NCBI RefSeq assembly: GCF_011682235.2 | Contig: NZ_CP076718.1 | Location: 2,803,134-2,867,133 of the forward strand | Reading direction: 5' to 3' | Source: Rhodocaloribacter litoris | GTDB taxonomy: Bacteria; Bacteroidota; Rhodothermia; Rhodothermales; ISCAR-4553 | Length of the DNA stretch: 64,000 bases | Shown: positions 16,637 to 26,211 of the stretch, piece after piece | Position numbering within the stretch: the stretch's first letter is position 1 | Layout of the letters: each line of letters opens with the position of its first letter | The notes under the pieces: generated by a model | What the model was told of the DNA's origin: nothing | Databases searched by the model: none | What the model saw: the letters and a program-made list of their open reading frames with translations, nothing else | Translations under genes and position numbers: made by a program

Positions 16637-17089
16637 ATGCTGACCCATACCGCCGTCCTCGACGCGATCCGGGAGCACGGGCGCGACACGTACCCGGAGG
16701 AATGCTGCGGCTTCCTGCTGGGCACCTTCGCGCCGGAGGGCAACCGGGTGGTGGCCGTGCAACGCGTGCCCAACCGGCGGGCCGAGCACCGCGAGCGCCG
16801 TTATACCATCGCGCCGGAGGACTACCGCCACGCCGAGCGGGCCGCCCGGGGCCTGGGCCTCGACGTCGTCGGCTTCTACCATTCCCACCCGGACCACCCC
16901 GCCCGGCCCTCGGCCACCGACCTGGCCGAAGCCACCTTCCCCGGCTATACGTACGTGATCGTCGCCGTCCGCGACGGCGTCCCCGCCGACCTGACGGCCT
17001 GGTCCCTCGCCCCGGACCGCTCCCGGTTCCTCCCCGAGGCGATCACCGTCGACGACGAAGCCCTGCGTGCGGCACAGGCCGAAGGATGA
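16637..17089 (+). CDS. mec: JAMM/MPN+ metalloprotease (Mec-like)
   Basis: Zinc protease expected to release cysteine from the carrier protein, or to trim the carrier tail. The complete JAMM motif is visible: Glu in PEECCGFLLG, then HSHPDHPARPSATDLAEA with two zinc His, the conserved Ser and the zinc Asp. At 150 residues the length is normal for Mec. It starts 8 bases after cysM stops and is clearly cotranscribed. Confidence 0.92.
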   Translation: MLTHTAVLDAIREHGRDTYPEECCGFLLGTFAPEGNRVVAVQRVPNRRAEHRERRYTIAPEDYRHAERAARGLGLDVVGFYHSHPDHPARPSATDLAEATFPGYTYVIVAVRDGVPADLTAWSLAPDRSRFLPEAITVDDEALRAAQAEG

Positions 17090-17146
17090 AGTCCGGCGAA
17101 CCCTGCAAACCATCATTCACTCACCATCCCAGACGAACCGACCGAC

Positions 17147-17443
17147 ATGAGCACGACGCAGACCCTGACCGCGATCCACATCCCGACGCCGCTGCGGGCG
17201 TTCACCGGCAACCAGGCGACCGTGGAGGTGGCCGGCGAGACCGTGCGTGAGGCGCTGGCCGACCTCGTCGCCCGGCACCCGGCGCTGAAGAACCACCTGT
17301 TCGACGAGGCGGGCCGGCTCCGCTCGTTCGTCAACGTGTACGTCGGCGACGAGGACATCCGCTACCTCGACGGCCCGGCGACCGCCCTCAAGCCCGGCGA
17401 CACGCTCTCCATCGTCCCGTCCATCGCCGGGGGGCGCGGGTGA
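17147..17443 (+). CDS. cysO: Ubiquitin-like sulfur carrier protein (MoaD/CysO family)
   Basis: Carrier whose C-terminal Gly would be adenylated and thiocarboxylated by the MoeZ-like enzyme, then used by CysM. It has 98 residues and a beta-grasp fold pattern (IHIPTPLRAFTGNQATVEV, VNVYVGDEDIRYLDG, LKPGDTLSIVPSIAGG). The mature carrier should end in Gly-Gly, but here the frame continues with Arg-Gly before the stop (end IAGGRG). The two extra residues would need removal before activation, and the JAMM protease next door is the obvious candidate. Confidence 0.9.
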   Translation: MSTTQTLTAIHIPTPLRAFTGNQATVEVAGETVREALADLVARHPALKNHLFDEAGRLRSFVNVYVGDEDIRYLDGPATALKPGDTLSIVPSIAGGRG

Positions 17444-17491
17444 GCACCCCGGCGATCCGTCTCGAACCACCGTATCTTTCCGCACGAAACC

Positions 17492-18670
17492 ATGGAAACC
17501 ATCTCCGCTCCGAACGTGACGCTCTCGCCCGAGGAGGTGCGGCGCTACAGCCGCCACCTGATCCTGCCCGAGGTGGGGCTGGAGGGGCAGAAGAAACTCA
17601 AGGCCGCCTCGGTGCTGCTCATCGGTGCGGGCGGCCTCGGCTCGCCGCTGGCGCTCTACCTGGCCGCCGCCGGCGTGGGTCGCCTCGGCCTGGTCGACTT
17701 CGACGTGGTCGACGAGTCGAACCTGCAACGGCAGGTGCTCCACGGCACGAAGGACGTCGGTCGCTCGAAGCTCGCCTCCGCCCGCGAGCGCATCCTCGAC
17801 ATCAACCCGCACGTGGAGGTGGAGACGTACGAGACGCGCCTCACCAGCGAGAACGCGCTCGACCTCATCGGGGCCTACGACCTGGTAGCCGACGGCACGG
17901 ACAATTTCCCCACGCGCTACCTGGTCAACGACGCCTCGGTGCTCACCGGCACGCCGAACATGTACGCCTCCATCTTCCGCTTCGAGGGGCAGGTGTCGGT
18001 CTTCGGCGCGCCGGACGGGCCGTGCTACCGCTGCCTCTACCCCGAGCCGCCGCCGCCGGGGCTGGTGCCCTCGTGCGCCGAGGGCGGGGTGCTGGGCGTG
18101 CTGCCGGGTATCGTCGGGGCGCTGCAGGCCACCGAGGTCATCAAGTGGATCGTGGGCGCCGGGGAGCCGCTCGTGGGGCGGTTGCTCCTCTTCGACGCCC
18201 TCACGATGACGTTCCGCACGCTCAAGGTGCGCAAGAACCCGGACTGCCCGGTCTGCGGCACGCACCCGACCGTCACGGCGTTGATCGACTACGAGGCGTT
18301 CTGCGGCATCCCGCAGGCCCGTGCTGCCGCGTCGGCCGAAGCGGACGCGGTGCCCGAGATCACCGTTACCGAGCTGAAGGCCCGCCTCGACCGCGGCGAG
18401 CGTCCCTTCATCCTCGACGTCCGGAAGCCGCACGAGTACGAGATCGCCAACCTGGGCGCGCCGCTCATCCCCGTCGATGAACTGGCCGACCGCCTGGACG
18501 AACTCGCCCCGTACCGGGATCAGGAGATCATCGTGCACTGTCGCTCCGGCGCCCGCTCGGCCCGGGCCGTGAAGCTGTTGCGCGAGCACGGCTTCCACGG
18601 GGCCGTCAACCTCAAGGGCGGCATCCTGGCCTGGAGCGACGAGGTCGACCCGGGCGTGCCGAAGTACTGA
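17492..18670 (+). CDS. moeZ: Carrier-protein adenylyltransferase/sulfurtransferase with rhodanese domain (MoeZ type)
   Basis: Activates the carrier by adenylation and passes sulfur to it. The N-terminal MoeB/ThiF/E1-like domain (about 10-270) has the nucleotide-binding GAGGLGSP, Arg finger region NLQRQVLHGTKDVGRSK and DGTDNFPTRYLVND. Zinc-binding CxxC pairs are CYRC and CPVC. The rhodanese domain (about 290-392) carries a catalytic Cys in IVHCRSGARSARAV. The length of 392 residues is normal. It follows the carrier by 48 bases and ends the predicted operon. Confidence 0.93.
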   Translation: METISAPNVTLSPEEVRRYSRHLILPEVGLEGQKKLKAASVLLIGAGGLGSPLALYLAAAGVGRLGLVDFDVVDESNLQRQVLHGTKDVGRSKLASARERILDINPHVEVETYETRLTSENALDLIGAYDLVADGTDNFPTRYLVNDASVLTGTPNMYASIFRFEGQVSVFGAPDGPCYRCLYPEPPPPGLVPSCAEGGVLGVLPGIVGALQATEVIKWIVGAGEPLVGRLLLFDALTMTFRTLKVRKNPDCPVCGTHPTVTALIDYEAFCGIPQARAAASAEADAVPEITVTELKARLDRGERPFILDVRKPHEYEIANLGAPLIPVDELADRLDELAPYRDQEIIVHCRSGARSARAVKLLREHGFHGAVNLKGGILAWSDEVDPGVPKY

Positions 18671-18917
18671 CGGCGGGGGGCATCGCGGGTCGCCACGCCC
18701 CACGTGGTTCCGGAGCCGACCGGCATGACGACGGCCGCGGAGAACCTGGATGCGGGAGGAACGGGAGCATGGGGCTCTTCACGGGTGCTTCGGTGATCGT
18801 TTCATGGCGGAGGCCTAACTTACCGGTTCGGCCGATACGCGTCGGGTCAGGTGCTCGATCTCGACGCCAGGTGGGTCTCGACCGGCTTCGACTCTTGAAC
18901 ATCATCGTTACCGTACT

Positions 18918-20825
18918 GTGCGTGCGCCCGGTTGTCTTTTTCTGTTTCTGGTGGGGATGGTGCCCGCGTGGGCCCAGGATGTCCCCCTCGAAGGTACGCT
19001 GCCGGACTCCATCGTGGTAACGGCCTCGCGGGTGCCGGAAGACCTTCGCCACACCGGCCGCGTCGTGTCCGTCTGGACGGCCCGCGACCTGGCGGCCCTG
19101 CCCGTCTCGTCGTTCGACGAGCTGCTCCGCACCGTCGGCGGGGTGGAGGCGGCCGCGCGCGGCGGCTTCGGCGTGCAGAGCGACCTGACGATGCGGGGCT
19201 CGACGTTCAACGGGGTGCTGGTGCTGCTCGACGGCGCCCGTTTCAACGACCCGATGACCGGCCACTTCCTCTCGGACTTCCCCGTGCCGCTCTCCGAGAT
19301 CGCCCGCATCGAGGTGCTGCGCGGGCCGGCGGCGGCGGTCTACGGCCCCGACGCGCTGGGCGGGGTGATCCAGGTGTTCACGTACGCCGGGCTCTGGCGC
19401 GAAGGGCACGGCGCGGGCCTGGCCGGGGGCGGGACGGCCCGCCTGGGACGCCACGCCCTCTACGAGGTGGACGCCGCCCTCCGGCGCGACGGCGCCCGGA
19501 CGCTCCTCAGCGCCGCCACGGCCTGGCAGGGCAGCGACGGCCAGCCCCTGACGGCGGCCGACGGCACGCCCGTCCGCCGCGGCGCGGAAAGACTCCGCAC
19601 CGACTTCAGCCGGCAGGCCCACACGCTGGCGCTGGCCCACCGCCTCGGCGGAGCCACCCTCTACGGGCGGGCCGGGGTGGACGACCGCGCCTTCAACGCC
19701 TTCCACTTCTACACCCCCTTCGCCAGCGACACGGCCCGCGAGGCCACCACCACCTACTGGGCCCAGCTCCGCGTGCAGGGCCCCGGGGCGGACCTGCCGT
19801 GGGAGGTGCAGCTCTCGGCCCGGCAGCACGAGGACACGTACGTGTTCAACCCGCAGACACCCGCCAACCGCCACACCAGCCGCCAGGCCAACCTGCTGGC
19901 CCGCCTGAGCCGCCCGGTGGCGCCGGGCCTTCGCCTGGGCGCCGGTCTCTCGGCCTCGGTGCGCGGCATCGACTCGAACAACATGGGCACCCACGCCGAT
20001 GCCGCCGCCGGCGCCTTCGCGACGGCCCGCTGGCAGGCCACGCCCGCCCTCACCCTCCACGCCGGCGCTCGCCTCGACCACGACCCCGGCTTCGGGACCG
20101 AGTGGACGCCGCAGGTGAGCGCCGCCTACGCCGCCGGGCCGGTCATCCTCCGCGCCGCCGTGGCCCGCGCCGTGCGGGCGCCGACCTACGTGGAGCGCTA
20201 CTTCAACACCACGCTCGCCCGGCCGCGCGGCCGCAATCTGGGCAACTCCGACCTGCGGGCCGAGCGAGCCTGGTCCTACGAGGCCGGCCTCGACCTGTAC
20301 CCGGCCGGGGGGCTCGTCGCCCGCGCCACCCTCTTCCGCCGCGACACGGACGACCTGATCGACTACGTGATGCTCACGCCGGCGGACACCGTCTTCCTGG
20401 CCCGCAACGTGCTGCGGGTGGAGACGACCGGGCTGGAGCTGGACCTGGAGGCGCGGCGGCAGGTGGGGCCGGTGCGCCTGCGGGCCACCGCCGCCTACAC
20501 CTACCTCGACGCCACGCTGGCTGACACCGACCGGGTGGCGCGGTACAAGTACGCGCTGACGAACGCCCGCCATCTGGGGCAGGCCACCCTGGCCGTTGAC
20601 GCCGGGGCGGCCACGCTGAGCGTGCAGGCCCTGGCGAAGGAGCGTCTCGCCGGGGATGCCTACGAGGTGGTCCACCTTCGCGCGGCCTACCGCCTCCCCG
20701 CCGGCCGCGCCCGCCTCACCCTCTCGGCCGAGGTCCGCAACGTGTTCGACGTGCGCTACGCCGAGGTCTTCGACGCGCCGATGCCGGGCCGGTGGTGGCT
20801 CCTGGGCCTGCGCCTCGCCCGGTGA
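18918..20825 (+). CDS. TonB-dependent outer-membrane receptor (BtuB-like)
   Basis: Imports a scarce nutrient across the outer membrane with energy from TonB. It has a GTG start and a signal peptide ending PAWAQ. A TonB-box-like DSIVVTASR (about 30-38) precedes the plug domain (about 45-165: GGFGVQSDLTMRGSTFNGVL, GPAAAVYGPDALGGVIQVFT). A 22-strand barrel follows and ends in an aromatic-poor GLRLAR. At 635 residues it is in the range of vitamin B12 or siderophore receptors. No cobalamin riboswitch was recognised in the 248 bases upstream, so the ligand is unknown. Confidence 0.88.
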   Translation: MRAPGCLFLFLVGMVPAWAQDVPLEGTLPDSIVVTASRVPEDLRHTGRVVSVWTARDLAALPVSSFDELLRTVGGVEAAARGGFGVQSDLTMRGSTFNGVLVLLDGARFNDPMTGHFLSDFPVPLSEIARIEVLRGPAAAVYGPDALGGVIQVFTYAGLWREGHGAGLAGGGTARLGRHALYEVDAALRRDGARTLLSAATAWQGSDGQPLTAADGTPVRRGAERLRTDFSRQAHTLALAHRLGGATLYGRAGVDDRAFNAFHFYTPFASDTAREATTTYWAQLRVQGPGADLPWEVQLSARQHEDTYVFNPQTPANRHTSRQANLLARLSRPVAPGLRLGAGLSASVRGIDSNNMGTHADAAAGAFATARWQATPALTLHAGARLDHDPGFGTEWTPQVSAAYAAGPVILRAAVARAVRAPTYVERYFNTTLARPRGRNLGNSDLRAERAWSYEAGLDLYPAGGLVARATLFRRDTDDLIDYVMLTPADTVFLARNVLRVETTGLELDLEARRQVGPVRLRATAAYTYLDATLADTDRVARYKYALTNARHLGQATLAVDAGAATLSVQALAKERLAGDAYEVVHLRAAYRLPAGRARLTLSAEVRNVFDVRYAEVFDAPMPGRWWLLGLRLAR

Positions 20826-20865
20826 GGCGGGGGCGTTGCGCGTGGGGACGTTGGGGCGTTGCACG

Positions 20866-20897
20866 TTTGCACGTGGCACGCGGGGGTCGTATCTTCC
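20866..20897 (+). promoter_or_regulatory. Bacteroidota-type promoter
   Basis: TTTG (20866-20869), 20 bases, TATCTTCC (20890-20897), 22 bases before the ATG at 20920. Confidence 0.45.
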
Positions 20898-20919
20898 TAA
20901 CCCCATCCCCCCGACCCTC

Positions 20920-21180
20920 ATGAACCGGATAGACAGAGCCCTTCAGCCCGGCAGCGGGTACATGGTCTTGCTGGGTCTGGCGCTGACGGTCTTTTTTGCC
21001 GTCATGTCTGTCACCGACGCCGGGCATCGCCATCCGGCCCTGTTGTTCACGTTGCTGGGCCTCATAGGGACATGGCGTCACTACGTGGTCTGGCGGCGAA
21101 AGCGGGCACAGCGCGGAATCGACCTGCTCGGCACAGAGGCGAGTTCCGGCGGGCGGCAGGGGCCGAAGTGGGCGAGGTGA
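20920..21180 (+). CDS. Small two-helix membrane protein
   Basis: An 86-residue protein with hydrophobic segments at about 14-30 and 40-52, then a basic stretch (WRRKRAQRG). The ATG at 20920 follows a promoter-like sequence closely. No family is recognised. GC-rich codon use and an internal membrane pattern suggest it is real. Confidence 0.55.
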   Translation: MNRIDRALQPGSGYMVLLGLALTVFFAVMSVTDAGHRHPALLFTLLGLIGTWRHYVVWRRKRAQRGIDLLGTEASSGGRQGPKWAR

Positions 21181-21291
21181 GCGGCGCCGGATGACTGCGC
21201 CGCGGACCGGTGCGTGTTCCGGTGGGACGGCATCGGGCCGGGGCGGCGGGTGCAGGCGGTGCCGGTCGTCCCGGTGCGGTAGCGGCCCGCC

Positions 21292-21654
21292 TCAAAGCAC
21301 CAGGATACTGCGGACGCGGGCGCCGCGGATGTCCTCGTCGCTGTCGATCACTTCGCGGAACGCCTTCTCGCCGCGTGCGGGGATGTCGTCCACCACGATG
21401 ATCATGCTCCCGATGCGGCGGTTGTCGGCGTCGAAGAGGGACACCTGGAGCTGTGCGTGGGCGATGGGTTCGTCCGTGGGGTTGACCACCCGCCCGGTGA
21501 GTACACGGACCTCCCCCGGCAGCAACAGGTATTCGAAGTCCTCGACATGGACGGTGGGTTCCGCACCGGCATCGCCGCGACCGCCGCAGGCGGCCGGCAG
21601 CAACGCCGCCAGGAGCAGCCAGGTCCCGAGAAAGGCGCGTCGGATCGGTTGCAT
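21292..21654 (-). CDS. Lipoprotein with FxLYD-like domain
   Basis: Predicted lipoprotein of 120 residues. The signal ends LLPAAC, giving a lipidated Cys at about residue 24. The rest is a single beta-sandwich pattern (RVLTGRVVNPTDEPIAHAQL, VSLFDADNRRIGSMIIVVDD, IPARGEKAFREVI) like FxLYD domains, which are found in envelope proteins of unknown function. It follows the NTF2-like gene by 26 bases on the same strand. Confidence 0.7.
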   Translation of the reverse strand: MQPIRRAFLGTWLLLAALLPAACGGRGDAGAEPTVHVEDFEYLLLPGEVRVLTGRVVNPTDEPIAHAQLQVSLFDADNRRIGSMIIVVDDIPARGEKAFREVIDSDEDIRGARVRSILVL

Positions 21655-21680
21655 AACGGGGTTCGAAAGGACGTGGTGGG

Positions 21681-22151
21681 TCAGGGAGCCGCCCGGTAGT
21701 CGACGGCACGGAGCCGGCCGGTCTCGTCGATGACGTTCGTCTCCATGCCTGGAACGACGTCGGTGTTGTGGGCGGCGGCGCAGCGCCACGCTTCGCCCAC
21801 CCGGTGCACGACGAACGTGAAGAGGTTCGTGCGCGGCTGCGGGCGGGCGATGCCGGCGACGGGCGTCTGCCCGGTCAGGTGCATCCGGGCGTGGACGACG
21901 GCGACGTCCTCGGACAGGGGTTTCACCTTCACCCGGAGCAGGCGGAGTGTGGACCGGTCGAAGAGGTGCGCCAGGCCGTAGGCGTGCGCCCGTTCGATGG
22001 CCGCACGGTCGTGCCACCACAGCCCGACGACGTTGATGAAGTCCGCATCCTCGTCGAAGATTGCGGCCAGCGTGCGGGCGTCCCGCCGGTTCCATGCTTC
22101 GACGAACACGCGGGGAACGTGCTCGGGCCGGTCGAGCGGGGTGTAGGTCAT
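21681..22151 (-). CDS. NTF2-like protein of the SgcJ/EcaC family
   Basis: A 156-residue cone-shaped NTF2-like fold: VPRVFVEAWNRRDARTLAAI followed by FDEDADFINVVGLWWHDR, then strands VKVKPLSEDVAVVHARMHL and FTFVVHRVGEAWRCAAAHNT. Members act as small binding proteins or enzymes, and no catalytic identity can be assigned. It probably shares a transcript with the lipoprotein gene. Confidence 0.75.
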   Translation of the reverse strand: MTYTPLDRPEHVPRVFVEAWNRRDARTLAAIFDEDADFINVVGLWWHDRAAIERAHAYGLAHLFDRSTLRLLRVKVKPLSEDVAVVHARMHLTGQTPVAGIARPQPRTNLFTFVVHRVGEAWRCAAAHNTDVVPGMETNVIDETGRLRAVDYRAAP

Positions 22152-22178
22152 GGGCGTCTCGGATCGGAGCCGGGCGGG

Positions 22179-23132
22179 TCAGCGCCCGCAGCACTTCTTG
22201 TACTTTTTGCCGCTGCCGCAGGGGCAGGGCTCGTTGCGGCCCACCTTCGGCTGCTCCCGCACGAAGGTGCCGGAAACGCCCGGGAGCGCGTCCTCGAACG
22301 AAAGGGGCTCGTCGTTTTTGACCGGCTGATTCCAGAAGTTTTCCCGTCGTTGCAACGCCGCATAGAAGGCGATGGGGTCGCCGTCCACCGGCTCGTAACG
22401 GTCTTCCTCGGAGGGGGCGGCGAGGATCCGGCGGTACGCGTCCAGGTCGCCAAAGAAGGTCGGGTCGATGAAGCCGTGCTCGAACAGCGCCGTGATGACG
22501 GGCTCGCTCTCCCGGTCCTGGTGCCGCGCCAGCGTGTAGGCGATTTCGGTCCACAGGAGGCTCAGGTCGTTCTCCAGGCTATCCAGGTCGAGGTCTTCCG
22601 GGACGTCCGGGGTGCCGTCGTCGCGGAGCGGGGGGAACTGGGCGCGCAGGGCCGCCAGGATGCGGTCGCGTTCTCCGGGGTGGAAGTATGCGATGTGGCC
22701 CAGGACGGTCGCCGCGGTGAGGCGCCCGAACACCCAGGCCGTCTCGTCCTCCAGCAGGGCCAGCATCGCGGGCACGGCGGCCGGGCCGTAGTGGGCCAGC
22801 CGTTCCCCCTCGAACCATTCCAGGTAGTATTCAAAGGCGGGATCCCGGAAATAGGCTACAAAGACGGGCAGGGCCGCCGGCTCGCGGAAGGCAAGGAGCA
22901 GGTTCCCGGCATGGATGCTGGCGTACCAGCGGGGGTCATCGTCGGCCCATGTCTCCTGCTGGGCGCGCCGGGTTTCGTCGAGGTCGGCCCGGAACAGGTC
23001 GAGCAGGCCGGGGGTGAGGTCGCCGGGCCGGTCGAGGCAGGCCTGCAGCAGGTCGGGGTCGGGATGGCGCCCGGCCACCTCGATGGCCGTCAGCAGGTCC
23101 TCGGCGTCCCAGTCGCGGTAGTTCGTGTCCAT
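22179..23132 (-). CDS. DUF1186-like protein with C-terminal SEC-C motif
   Basis: A 317-residue protein. The N-terminal part is helical and repeat-like (LLLAFREPAALPVFVAYF, AVPAMLALLEDE), resembling DUF1186/HEAT-type proteins. The last 25 residues are a zinc-binding SEC-C motif, GRNEPCPCGSGKKYKKCCG, the same motif that lets SecA bind SecB and ribosomes. The ATG at 23132 gives MDTNYRDWDAEDLLTAIEVA. Function unknown. Confidence 0.8.
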   Translation of the reverse strand: MDTNYRDWDAEDLLTAIEVAGRHPDPDLLQACLDRPGDLTPGLLDLFRADLDETRRAQQETWADDDPRWYASIHAGNLLLAFREPAALPVFVAYFRDPAFEYYLEWFEGERLAHYGPAAVPAMLALLEDETAWVFGRLTAATVLGHIAYFHPGERDRILAALRAQFPPLRDDGTPDVPEDLDLDSLENDLSLLWTEIAYTLARHQDRESEPVITALFEHGFIDPTFFGDLDAYRRILAAPSEEDRYEPVDGDPIAFYAALQRRENFWNQPVKNDEPLSFEDALPGVSGTFVREQPKVGRNEPCPCGSGKKYKKCCGR

Positions 23133-23218
23133 GGTCGGGGCAAAGGGGGAAAGGGTTACGCGTTGCACGCCGGGGCGCGGACGGGGATCCTGCGTGCGGG
23201 CCGGGGAGCGCCATGCGG

Positions 23219-25924
23219 TCAGGTCAGGTCGGCCAGGTTGGCGCGCAGGCGCTGGAGCTCGGCCTTGGCGTCGGCGGCCTTCTGGCGCTCGCGCTCGACG
23301 ACCTCCGCCGGCGCCTTCTGCACGAACTGCTCGTTCTGCAGCTTGCGCTCGACGCCCGCCAGGAACCGCTCTTTCTGCGCGATCTCCTTCTCCAGCCGCT
23401 CCCGTTCCACGTCCAGGTCGATCATGCCGGCCAGGGGCACGTAGACCTCGTGCTTGCCGACGACCACCGAGGCGCTGGCCTTCGGCTTGTCGAGCCCGTG
23501 GCCCACGGTCAGGTCGCTCACGCGGGCGAGGCGCTCGAAGTAGTGGGGGTGGGCCTGCAGCGCCGCGGCCAGCGCCGGGGCGTCGGCCGCCACGTTGATG
23601 CGCGCGGCGATGGCCTTGCCCGGCGAGACGCCGTACTGGCTCTTCACGTTGCGGATGCCCGAGACCATCTCCTGGAGCGTGGCAAAGATCTCCGCAGCGT
23701 CGTCGTCCGTCTCGGCCGCGTCGGGCCGGGGCCAGGGCGAGACGATGCACGCCTCGCCCTCCCGGCGGGGCCGCAGCTTCCACCACAGCTCCTCGGTGAT
23801 GAACGGCATGAACGGGTGCAGGAGCTGCAGGAGCTTCTCGTAGAGCTCGACGGCCAGGGCGATCTTGTCCTCGTCCATCGCCTCGCCGTAGGGGGGCTTG
23901 ATGAGCTCCAGGTACCAGTCGCAGTAATCGCCCCAGAAGAGGGTGTAGATCTTCGTCAGCGCCTCGTTGAGGCGGTAGCGGCGGATGTCCTCGTCGACGG
24001 CCTCGATGGTGCGGTGCAGGCGCGTGAGCATCCAGCGCTCGACCAGCTCCAGCTCGTCGAACGACCGGCGCCGGCGGTAGTCCTTCACCGGCCGGCCGTC
24101 GGTGTCGGTCTCCATGAACTGGCCGAAGACGTTGAAGGCGTTCCAGATCTTGTTGGCGAAGTTGCGCCCCATCTCGAACTTGGTGGGGTCGAGCTTGATG
24201 TCCTGCCCCTGGGCGCAGAGGATCGTCAGCGAGAAGCGCACGGCGTCGGCCCCGTACTGCTCGATCATCTCCAGCGGGTCGATGCCGTTGCCCAGGCTCT
24301 TGGACATCCACCGGCCGTACTTGTCCTTGATCATGCCGGTGATGAAGACGTCCCGGAAGGGGATCTCGCCGGTGAAGTGGAGCCCGGCCATGATCATGCG
24401 GGCGATCCAGAAGAAGAGGATGTCGTAGCCCGAGACGAGCACGTCGCCGGGGTAGAAGTAGGCCAGGTCGCGGCGCACCGCCTCGCTGTCCTCGGGCCAG
24501 CCGAGCGTGGCGAAGGGCCACAGCCACGACGAGAACCAGGTGTCGAGCACGTCCTCGTCCTGCACCATGCCGGGCTCGGGCTGCTCCACCGAGACGACGA
24601 AGCCGCGCTCCTCGTCGATCTCGCCGTGCTCGTCGGTGTAGTACCAGACGGGGATGCGGTGGCCCCACCAGAGCTGCCGGCTGATGGTCCAGTCGCGGAT
24701 GTTTTCGAGCCAGCGGAAGTACTCGTTCTCCCACCGCTTCGGGTAGAAGGTGATCTTCCCGCTGCGGACGGCCTCGATGGCGGGCTCGGCCAGCGGCTTC
24801 ATCTTGACGAACCACTGCCGCGAGAGCAGCGGCTCGATGACGGCCTTCGAGCGGTGCGAGATGGGGACGGACACCTTGTAGGGCTCCACCTTTTCGAGCA
24901 GCCCCTGCGCCTCCAGGTCGGCCACGATCCGCTGGCGGGCCTCGAAGCGGTCGAGCCCGGCATAGGGGCCGCCGTTTTCGTTGATGGTGGCGTCCGGGTT
25001 CATGATGTTAACGACCTCGAGGCCGTGGCGCTGGCCGATCTCGAAGTCGTTCTTGTCGTGCGCCGGGGTCACCTTGAGGGCGCCCGCGCCGAAGTCCTTC
25101 TTGACGTACTCGTCGGCGATGACGGGGATCTCGCGGCCGAGCAGGGGCAGGCGCACCTTTTTGCCGACGAGGTGGGCGTAGCGCTCGTCCTCGGGGTGGA
25201 CGGCCACGGCGGTGTCGCCCAGCATCGTCTCGGGGCGGGTGGTGGCGATGGTGAGGTGGCCGCTGCCGTCGGCCAGGGGGTAGCGGATGTACCACAGGTG
25301 GCCGTCCCGCTCCACGTTCTCCACCTCCTCGTCGGAGAGGGCGGTCATGTCCACGGGGCACCAGTTGACCAGGTAGTGGCCCCGGTAGATGAGCCCCTCC
25401 TGGTAGAGCTGCACGAAGACGCGCTGGACAGCCTCGGCGTAGCGCTCGTCCATGGTGAAGCGCTCGCGGCGCCAGTCGCACGAGTCGCCCAGGCGGCGTT
25501 TCTGCTGGAGGATGATGTCGCCGTACTCACGGACCCAGTCCCAGACGCGCTCGAGGAAGCGCTCGCGGCCCAGGTCGTGGCGCGTCTTGTCCTCCTGCTC
25601 CTTCAGCGTGCGCTCGACGACGTTCTGCGTGGCGATGCCGGCGTGGTCCTTGCCGGGCATCCAGAGGGCCTCGAAGCCCTGCATGCGGCGCAGGCGGGTG
25701 AGGGCGTCCTGGATGGTGTCCTGCAGGGCATGGCCCATGTGCAGCCGCCCGGTCACGTTCGGGGGCGGCATCATGATCACGTGCGGCTTCTTGTCCGGGC
25801 GCACGTCGGCGTTGAAGAAGCCGTGGCGTTCCCAGTAGTCGTACCACTTCGCCTCGATGGCGTGCGGGTCGTAGAGGGCGCGCTTGCCGGTCTCGGCCGG
25901 CGGCGTGGTCGTTTCGGCAGCCAT
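23219..25924 (-). CDS. valS: Valyl-tRNA synthetase
   Basis: Charges tRNA-Val with valine. The class I signatures are PPPNVTGRLHMGHAL (HIGH) at about residue 45 and GRWMSKSLGNGIDPLEM (KMSKS variant) at about 540. The editing (CP1) domain lies between them, the anticodon-binding domain covers about 610-780, and a C-terminal coiled coil (ERERLEKEIAQKERFLAG) fits valS. The ATG at 25924 (MAAETTTPPAET) gives 901 residues; longer frames upstream add low-complexity sequence. Confidence 0.97.
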   Translation of the reverse strand: MAAETTTPPAETGKRALYDPHAIEAKWYDYWERHGFFNADVRPDKKPHVIMMPPPNVTGRLHMGHALQDTIQDALTRLRRMQGFEALWMPGKDHAGIATQNVVERTLKEQEDKTRHDLGRERFLERVWDWVREYGDIILQQKRRLGDSCDWRRERFTMDERYAEAVQRVFVQLYQEGLIYRGHYLVNWCPVDMTALSDEEVENVERDGHLWYIRYPLADGSGHLTIATTRPETMLGDTAVAVHPEDERYAHLVGKKVRLPLLGREIPVIADEYVKKDFGAGALKVTPAHDKNDFEIGQRHGLEVVNIMNPDATINENGGPYAGLDRFEARQRIVADLEAQGLLEKVEPYKVSVPISHRSKAVIEPLLSRQWFVKMKPLAEPAIEAVRSGKITFYPKRWENEYFRWLENIRDWTISRQLWWGHRIPVWYYTDEHGEIDEERGFVVSVEQPEPGMVQDEDVLDTWFSSWLWPFATLGWPEDSEAVRRDLAYFYPGDVLVSGYDILFFWIARMIMAGLHFTGEIPFRDVFITGMIKDKYGRWMSKSLGNGIDPLEMIEQYGADAVRFSLTILCAQGQDIKLDPTKFEMGRNFANKIWNAFNVFGQFMETDTDGRPVKDYRRRRSFDELELVERWMLTRLHRTIEAVDEDIRRYRLNEALTKIYTLFWGDYCDWYLELIKPPYGEAMDEDKIALAVELYEKLLQLLHPFMPFITEELWWKLRPRREGEACIVSPWPRPDAAETDDDAAEIFATLQEMVSGIRNVKSQYGVSPGKAIAARINVAADAPALAAALQAHPHYFERLARVSDLTVGHGLDKPKASASVVVGKHEVYVPLAGMIDLDVERERLEKEIAQKERFLAGVERKLQNEQFVQKAPAEVVERERQKAADAKAELQRLRANLADLT

Positions 25925-26211
25925 AAGTGCGGGACGAAATCCGTGTTTTTTCGGCGGAAACAATGGCGTACGGGAGGATCCCGAACGTTGAATCATGGCA
26001 AACCCGGGGGCTCGGAGACGGGTTCCGTTCGGAGGCGCAGATTGATCGATTGTTCGTGGGGGGGCGAGCGCGCCGGTGCCGTCGGGCGACGGATACGGCT
26101 TCGACCCGCGGGGAAACGTTGCGTTCCGGCCGGCGGGAGGGGATACTGGAACCCCTTTCAAACATGGGCATGAATGAGTAACTTGGCGCGCACCCGTTCG
26201 TAAGGAGGCCC

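Noticed and set aside
18671..18917. Possible cobalamin riboswitch before the BtuB-like receptor
   Set aside because: The B12-box and the conserved core pieces could not be found in the spacer on either strand.
25925..26211. Possible leader or T-box before valS
   Set aside because: No valine-rich leader, no specifier-loop pattern and no terminator was seen.
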